Positions 58,997 to 64,000 of a stretch of 64,000 nucleotides of DNA are shown in pieces. The first letter of the stretch is position 1. Each line of letters begins with the position of its first letter. The position numbers were made by a program, and so were the translations under genes. The notes under the pieces were generated by a model. The model had not been told where the DNA came from. It was given only the letters and a program-made list of their open reading frames with translations, and made no database searches. The DNA is from Pseudomonas paralactis (GTDB taxonomy: Bacteria > Pseudomonadota > Gammaproteobacteria > Pseudomonadales > Pseudomonadaceae), in NCBI RefSeq assembly GCF_001439735.1, contig NZ_JYLN01000009.1, positions 62,001 to 126,000 on the forward strand, written 5' to 3'.

Positions 58997-59911
58997 TCAA
59001 GGGCGGTCGTCGACCTCCTTGCCGGTAGCGGCAGGAGGGATCAAGTCTTCGCTGTTGAGGTTCAGCCAGATCAGCACCACGTTGGCGATGTAGATCGACG
59101 AGTAGGTACCCGCCAGAACACCGATGAACAGTGCCAGAGAGAAACCCCACAGGTTGTCGCCGCCGAAGATCATCAGCGCAGCGATCGCCAGCAAAGTGGA
59201 GATCGATGTTGCCATGGTCCGCAGCAGGGTCTGGGTAGTGGAGATGTTGATATTCTCGATCAACGTCGCCTTGCGCAGGACCCGGAAGTTCTCACGAACC
59301 CGGTCGAATACCACGATGGTGTCGTTGAGCGAGTAACCAATGATCGCCAGCACAGCCGCCAGTACGGTCAGGTCGAAGGTGATCTGGAAGTAGGCCAGGA
59401 TACCCACGGTCACGATCACGTCGTGGATCAGCGACACAATGGCGCCGACACCGAACTTCCACTGAAAGCGGAACGCCAGGTAGATCATGATGCCGACCAG
59501 CGCCATCAGCATGCCGAGGCCGCCCTGATCGCGCAGCTCTTCACCCACTTGTGGGCCGACGAACTCGACGCGCTTGACCGAAGCCGGGTTGTCGCCGCCG
59601 ACCTTTTGCAAGGCCTCGGCTACCTGGTGACCCAGTTGCGGGTCTTCGCCAGGCATACGCACCAGCAGGTCAGTGGTGGCGCCGAAGCTCTGCACCACGG
59701 CTTCGTGATAGCCGGCCTTGACCAGCTCGCTGCGCACCAGGGTGACATCGGCCGGCTTCTCGTAGGTCAGCTCGATGAGCGTACCGCCAGTGAAGTCCAG
59801 ACCGTAGTTCAGGCCCTTATGGAACCAGCTGAACAACGCCAGAACGGTAAGGAGCACGGTGACGCCGAACGCAATGTTGCGAACGCCCATGAAGTTGATT
59901 GTACGTAACAT
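58997..59911 (-). CDS. secF: Protein translocase subunit SecF
   Basis: 304 aa, six membrane helices. The periplasmic loop follows helix 1 ('YGLDFTGGTLIELTYEKP'), and 'VIGYSLNDTIVVFDRVRENF'-type motif (here 'AIIGYSLNDTIVVFDRVREN') and 'GVLAGTYSSIYIANVVLIWL' mark the RND-like core. With SecD it uses the proton gradient to pull exported proteins across the inner membrane. ATG at 59911, nine bases after secD. Confidence 0.97.
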   Translation of the reverse strand: MLRTINFMGVRNIAFGVTVLLTVLALFSWFHKGLNYGLDFTGGTLIELTYEKPADVTLVRSELVKAGYHEAVVQSFGATTDLLVRMPGEDPQLGHQVAEALQKVGGDNPASVKRVEFVGPQVGEELRDQGGLGMLMALVGIMIYLAFRFQWKFGVGAIVSLIHDVIVTVGILAYFQITFDLTVLAAVLAIIGYSLNDTIVVFDRVRENFRVLRKATLIENINISTTQTLLRTMATSISTLLAIAALMIFGGDNLWGFSLALFIGVLAGTYSSIYIANVVLIWLNLNSEDLIPPAATGKEVDDRP

Positions 59912-59920
59912 GGCAGCCCC

Positions 59921-61789
59921 TTAAATCCACAACTTCTTGAAGTCACGCCCGCCAAAGATCAGGTTGACCATTGCGCGGGTCACCATGATGGCCGTGAACA
60001 TCGAGGTAAAGATACCCAGGGACATGGTCACCGCAAAGCCTTTCACCGGGCCTGTGCCCATGGCGAAGAGAATCCCGCCGACCAGCAACGTGGTCAGGTT
60101 GGAGTCGAGAATCGCGGTAAATGCCCGGCCGAAGCCTTCGTTGATTGCACGCTGTACGGTCATGCCGGCGGCGATCTCTTCACGAATCCGCGAGAAGATC
60201 AGCACGTTGGCATCCACCGCCATACCCATGGTGAGTACGATACCGGCAATACCTGGCAGGGTCAGTGTGGCACCCAGCAACGACATCAGAGCCAGCAACA
60301 TCACCATGTTGCCCGCCAGGGCAACGGTGGCGATCACACCAAAGAAGCGGTAGATGGCGATGATGAACAGCGACACGAACAACATGCCCCACAGCGCCGC
60401 ATCCACACCCTTGGTGATGTTGTCGGCACCCAGGCTCGGGCCGATGGTACGTTCTTCAGCGAAGTACATCGGCGCGGCCAGGCCACCGGCACGCAGCAAC
60501 AGCGCCAGCTCGGAGGACTCACCCTGGCCGTTCAGGCCGGTGATGCGGAACTGCGCACCCAGCGGCGACTGGATGGTCGCCAGGCTGATGATCTTCTTCT
60601 CTTCCTTGAAGGTCTGCACCGGCACGTCTTTCTCGACGCCGTTGACCATCTGCTTGGTGTAGGTGGTCACCGGGCGCTGCTCGATGAAGATCACCGCCAT
60701 GCTGCGACCGACGTTGCTGCGCGTGGCGCGGCTCATCAGTTCGCCGCCGTGGCCATCCAGGCGGATGTTCACTTCAGGTGTGCCGTGCTCGCCGAAACCG
60801 GCCTTGGCGTCGGTCACCTGGTCACCGGTAATGATCAAGCCACGCTCGATCAACGCAGGAGGACGATTGCCTTCGCGGAACTCGAACTCTTCGGAGGTTG
60901 CGCGGGTAGCACCCGGCTCAGCCGCAAGGCGGAATTCCAGGTTGGCGGTTTTACCCAGGATACGCTTGGCTTCAGCCGTGTCCTGTACGCCCGGCAACTC
61001 AACCACGATACGGTTGGCGCCCTGGCGCTGCACGATCGGCTCGGCTACACCCAGCTCGTTGACGCGGTTACGTACCGTGGTCAAGTTCTGCTTGATGGAG
61101 TATTCGCGGATCTCGGCAATCTTGGCCGGGCTCATCGCCAGACGCAGCACAGCCTGACCATTGAGGTCAGCCGGCAGGATGTCGAAGTCATTGAAGTTCT
61201 TGCGGATCAGCGCACGGGCCTGTTCGCGGGAAGCTTCGTCAGCAAAACCCAGCTGAATGGCACCATTGAGCTGCGGCAGGCTGCGATAACGCAGTTTCTC
61301 TTTGCGCAGCAGGCTCTTCACGTCGCCTTCGTAGACCTTCAGACGTGCGTCCAGAGCCTTGTCCATGTCGACTTCCAGCAGGAAGTGCACACCACCGGAC
61401 AAGTCCAGACCCAGCTTCATCGGGTGCGCGCCAATGCTGCGCAGCCATTGAGGCGTGGTCTGTGCCAGGTTCAATGCAACGACGTAGTCGTCACCCATGA
61501 CCTTGCGCACGACGTCTTTGGCCGGCAATTGGTCTTCTTGCTTGGTCAGGCGCAACAAGCCGCCTTTGGAACCAGCTGCCAAGGTTGCCGCTTTAACCTG
61601 GATGCCCGCGTCATTGAGCGCTTTGCTCGCACGGTCCAGATCAGCCTGATTGACCTGCAGCGAAGTGCTGGCACCAGAGATCTGGATCGCCGGGTCATCA
61701 GGATAGAGATTGGGAGCGGAATAAATAAAGCCGATCGCCAGCACCGCCAGGATCAGTACGTATTTCCACAGAGGGTATTTGTTCAGCAT
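59921..61789 (-). CDS. secD: Protein translocase subunit SecD
   Basis: 622 aa from ATG at 61789; a GTG one codon earlier is possible. It has an N-terminal membrane helix ('YPLWKYVLILAVLAIGFIYS'), a large periplasmic region with 'LGLDLSGGVHFLLEVDMDKA', and five C-terminal helices with 'GMAVDANVLIFSRIREE'. It is the partner of SecF. A GC hairpin without T-tract (GGGGCGC/GCGCCCC) lies in the gap to yajC. Confidence 0.97.
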   Translation of the reverse strand: MLNKYPLWKYVLILAVLAIGFIYSAPNLYPDDPAIQISGASTSLQVNQADLDRASKALNDAGIQVKAATLAAGSKGGLLRLTKQEDQLPAKDVVRKVMGDDYVVALNLAQTTPQWLRSIGAHPMKLGLDLSGGVHFLLEVDMDKALDARLKVYEGDVKSLLRKEKLRYRSLPQLNGAIQLGFADEASREQARALIRKNFNDFDILPADLNGQAVLRLAMSPAKIAEIREYSIKQNLTTVRNRVNELGVAEPIVQRQGANRIVVELPGVQDTAEAKRILGKTANLEFRLAAEPGATRATSEEFEFREGNRPPALIERGLIITGDQVTDAKAGFGEHGTPEVNIRLDGHGGELMSRATRSNVGRSMAVIFIEQRPVTTYTKQMVNGVEKDVPVQTFKEEKKIISLATIQSPLGAQFRITGLNGQGESSELALLLRAGGLAAPMYFAEERTIGPSLGADNITKGVDAALWGMLFVSLFIIAIYRFFGVIATVALAGNMVMLLALMSLLGATLTLPGIAGIVLTMGMAVDANVLIFSRIREEIAAGMTVQRAINEGFGRAFTAILDSNLTTLLVGGILFAMGTGPVKGFAVTMSLGIFTSMFTAIMVTRAMVNLIFGGRDFKKLWI

Positions 61790-61851
61790 CACGCCGCCCG
61801 CTTATAACGCGGGGCGCCTTGCGCGCCCCGTCGATTGGTAAAGGTTGTTAC

Positions 61852-62190
61852 TTAGATCGCTTTGAGCGTGCCTTTAGGCAGCGTGGCGGCGATGGCGCCC
61901 TTCTGGAACTTCATTTCCACGGTGTCGGAGACTTCCAGTACCACGAAAGCATCGGAAACCTTGGTGATCTTGCCGGCGATACCGCCAGTGGTCACGACTT
62001 CGTCGCCTTTTTGCAGGCTGCCCAGCAGGTTTTTCTGCTCTTTGGCGCGCTTGGCCTGTGGACGCCAGATCATCAGGTAGAAGATGACCAGGAAGCCGAC
62101 CAGGAAAATCCACTCGAAACCACCGCCCATAGGGCCGGCAGCAGCAGGCGCAGCGGCGTCAGCCATGGCGTTAGAGATAAAAAAGCTCAT
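61852..62190 (-). CDS. yajC: Preprotein translocase subunit YajC
   Basis: 112 aa, one membrane helix ('EWIFLVGFLVIFYLMIWRPQ') followed by a basic stretch and a conserved small domain ('LQKGDEVVTTGGIAGKITKV'). It associates with SecDF. ATG at 62190, 43 bases after tgt, before secD, the standard order. Confidence 0.97.
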   Translation of the reverse strand: MSFFISNAMADAAAPAAAGPMGGGFEWIFLVGFLVIFYLMIWRPQAKRAKEQKNLLGSLQKGDEVVTTGGIAGKITKVSDAFVVLEVSDTVEMKFQKGAIAATLPKGTLKAI

Positions 62191-62233
62191 TTAGCACTCC
62201 AGTTGCAAATAGTGAATCTTAGGGTCGGAAAAC

Positions 62234-63358
62234 TCAGTCCAAGGGCGGCACAGGGAGGCCACGCTTGGCATAGAAGGCATCGACGAAGGCGGCCAATGTA
62301 CCCTGTTGAATAGCCTCGCGCAAACCAGCCATCAGGACTTGGTAGTGACGCAAATTGTGGATGGTATTCAACATGCTACCCAGCATTTCCCCGCACTTGT
62401 CCAGATGGTGCAGATAAGCACGGGAGAAGTTCTGGCAGGTGTAGCAGTCACAGGTAGGATCCAGCGGCGAATCATCATGGCGATGGAACGCGTTACGGAT
62501 CTTGAGCACGCCTGTATCGATGAACAGATGCCCATTGCGGGCATTACGGGTTGGCATCACGCAATCGAACATGTCCACACCGCGGCGCACACCCTCTACG
62601 AGATCCTCCGGTTTGCCAACGCCCATAAGGTAACGAGGTTTGTCAGCCGGCATCAGACCCGGCAGGTAATCGAGCACCTTGATCATTTCGTGCTTGGGCT
62701 CGCCGACCGACAAACCGCCGATGGCCAGGCCGTCGAAGCCGATCTTGTCGAGGCCTTCCAGCGAGCGTTTGCGCAGGCTTTCATGCATACCGCCCTGGAC
62801 AATCCCGAACAGCGCCGCAGTGTTGTCGCCATGGGCGTTCTTCGAACGCTGGGCCCAGCGCAGCGACAACTCCATGGAAATACGCGCCACGTCTTCATCG
62901 GCCGGGTACGGTGTGCACTCGTCAAAAATCATCACGATGTCGGAACCCAGGTCGCGCTGGACCTGCATCGACTCTTCCGGGCCCATGAACACCTTGGCAC
63001 CGTCTACCGGTGAGGCGAAGGTCACGCCCTCCTCCTTGATCTTGCGCATGGCGCCCAGGCTGAACACCTGGAAACCACCGGAGTCGGTGAGGATCGGGCC
63101 TTGCCACTTCATGAAGTCATGCAGGTCGCCGTGCTTCTTGATCACTTCCGTGCCCGGGCGCAGCCACAGGTGGAAGGTGTTGCCGAGGATGATCTCGGCA
63201 CCAGTGGCGACGATGTCGCGGGGCAACATGCCTTTGACGGTGCCGTAGGTGCCGACCGGCATGAAGGCCGGGGTCTCCACGGTGCCACGCGGAAAGGTCA
63301 GGCGACCACGACGGGCTTTGCCGTCCGTGGCGAGCAATTCAAACGACATACGACTCAT
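62234..63358 (-). CDS. tgt: tRNA-guanine transglycosylase
   Basis: This 374 aa enzyme exchanges guanine-34 for preQ1 in tRNAs with GUN anticodons. It has the TIM barrel with 'GPILTDSGGFQVFSLG' (catalytic Asp), 'LAIGGLSVGEPKHEM', 'MFDCVMPTRNARNGHLF' (second Asp) and the zinc site 'CDCYTCQNFSRAYLHHL'. ATG at 63358 overlaps the queA stop as ATGA and has GAGGAC six bases upstream, so it is preferred to the ATG three codons later. Confidence 0.97.
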   Translation of the reverse strand: MSRMSFELLATDGKARRGRLTFPRGTVETPAFMPVGTYGTVKGMLPRDIVATGAEIILGNTFHLWLRPGTEVIKKHGDLHDFMKWQGPILTDSGGFQVFSLGAMRKIKEEGVTFASPVDGAKVFMGPEESMQVQRDLGSDIVMIFDECTPYPADEDVARISMELSLRWAQRSKNAHGDNTAALFGIVQGGMHESLRKRSLEGLDKIGFDGLAIGGLSVGEPKHEMIKVLDYLPGLMPADKPRYLMGVGKPEDLVEGVRRGVDMFDCVMPTRNARNGHLFIDTGVLKIRNAFHRHDDSPLDPTCDCYTCQNFSRAYLHHLDKCGEMLGSMLNTIHNLRHYQVLMAGLREAIQQGTLAAFVDAFYAKRGLPVPPLD

Positions 63359-64000
63359 AAGTTGTCCTCAGGGCCGCGCGGCGCCGGGTTACGGGTGATA
63401 AACATCGCATCACCGTAGCTGAAAAAACGGTACTCGTTAGCGATGGCGGCCTGGTAGGCAGCCATGGTTTGCGGGTAACCGGCAAAGGCCGACACCAGCA
63501 TCAACAGCGTGGATTCGGGCAAATGGAAATTGGTGACCAGGCAGTCGACCACATGAAATGGCCGCCCTGGGAAAATAAAGATATCGGTGTCGCCACTGAA
63601 CGGCTTGAGCACGCCATCACGTGCTGCACTCTCCAGCGAACGCACGCTGGTAGTGCCCACCGCAACCACTCGACCGCCACGCGCCTTGCACGCATTAACC
63701 GCGTCCACGACGTCCTGGCTGACTTCCAGCCATTCGCTGTGCATATGGTGGTCTTCGATGTTCTCTACACGCACCGGCTGAAACGTGCCGGCCCCCACGT
63801 GCAGGGTCACATAGGCCGTCTCGACGCCCTTGGCGGCAATCGCATCCAGCAGCGGCTGGTCGAAATGCAGCCCGGCAGTCGGCGCGGCAACGGCGCCGAG
63901 GCGCTGTGAGTACACCGTCTGATAGCGCTCGCGGTCCGCGTCTTCGTCGGGGCGGTCTATATAAGGAGGCAACGGCATGTGGCCGACGCGATCGAGCAAC
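63355..64000 (-). CDS. queA: S-adenosylmethionine:tRNA ribosyltransferase-isomerase (5' end outside window)
   Basis: The last about 214 codons are present, running off the window edge. They contain 'APTAGLHFDQPLLDAI', 'VTLHVGAGTFQPVRVENIED' and 'TNFHLPESTLLMLVSAFAG', which are diagnostic for QueA. It converts preQ1-tRNA to epoxyqueuosine-tRNA, the step after Tgt, and overlaps tgt by four bases (ATGA), so both are translated together. Confidence 0.96.
   Translation of the reverse strand, partial: LLDRVGHMPLPPYIDRPDEDADRERYQTVYSQRLGAVAAPTAGLHFDQPLLDAIAAKGVETAYVTLHVGAGTFQPVRVENIEDHHMHSEWLEVSQDVVDAVNACKARGGRVVAVGTTSVRSLESAARDGVLKPFSGDTDIFIFPGRPFHVVDCLVTNFHLPESTLLMLVSAFAGYPQTMAAYQAAIANEYRFFSYGDAMFITRNPAPRGPEDNL

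Noticed and set aside
61802..61832. GC hairpin between yajC and secD as a terminator
   Set aside because: No T-tract follows, and yajC-secD-secF are expected to be co-transcribed.

Overview
The window is a contiguous piece of a Pseudomonas chromosome, almost certainly of the P. fluorescens group. The gene order (guaBA, xseA, leuA, der-bamB-yfgM-hisS-ispG-rodZ-pilW-rlmN-ndk, the isc cluster, cysE-trmJ/suhB, secFD-yajC-tgt-queA) is the pseudomonad core order. The GC is high, and the intergenic gaps hold three families of REP/REPIN palindromes of the kind known from fluorescent pseudomonads. No rRNA, tRNA, CRISPR array, insertion sequence or phage gene was seen.

Region by region. 1-2.5 kb: end of a GlcNAc-type phosphotransferase operon (3' part of a HPr/EI fusion, then the membrane EIIC-EIIB-EIIB protein). 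2.5-4.8 kb: accessory stretch with a small pseudomonad-specific protein behind a highly structured leader, a nested REPIN element, and an overlapping two-gene nucleotidyltransferase/unknown module lying between two direct copies of an ~88 bp repeat. 4.8-10.8 kb: a NIF3-like small protein, purL and, divergently, mltF. 10.9-19.4 kb: a complete trehalose uptake and hydrolysis regulon (treB, treC, porin, EIIA-HPr-EI fusion, small EIIB-like protein) with divergent treR and two tandem operators. 19.4-27.4 kb: guaBA, a CXXC protein, a TSUP permease with a divergent LysR regulator, xseA, M23 peptidase. 27.5-36 kb: accessory block of two giant tandem paralogues (1362 and 1383 aa) resembling dermonecrotic-type toxins, each ending in a ChaN/EreA/PMT-C2-like domain. 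36-38 kb: a leucine-rich leader peptide and leuA. 38-64 kb: an omega-amidase/aminotransferase pair, then a long run of housekeeping genes for ribosome assembly, outer-membrane assembly, translation, isoprenoids, Fe-S clusters, cysteine, protein export and queuosine.

How they work together. In the trehalose regulon the porin admits the sugar, TreB imports and phosphorylates it with phosphate relayed through the EI-HPr-EIIA fusion, and TreC hydrolyses trehalose-6-phosphate. The isc genes form the classical IscR-controlled assembly line and lie close to Fe-S client genes (ispG, rlmN) and to cysE, which makes the precursor of the cysteine used by IscS.

The items most deserving follow-up are the tandem giant toxins with no neighbouring immunity gene, the nucleotidyltransferase module bounded by direct repeats, the three-way-junction leader RNA at 2932-3011, the leuA leader peptide, and the two EIIB-type domains that have lost the phosphorylated cysteine. 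Family assignments are from sequence reading and memory; no database search was run.
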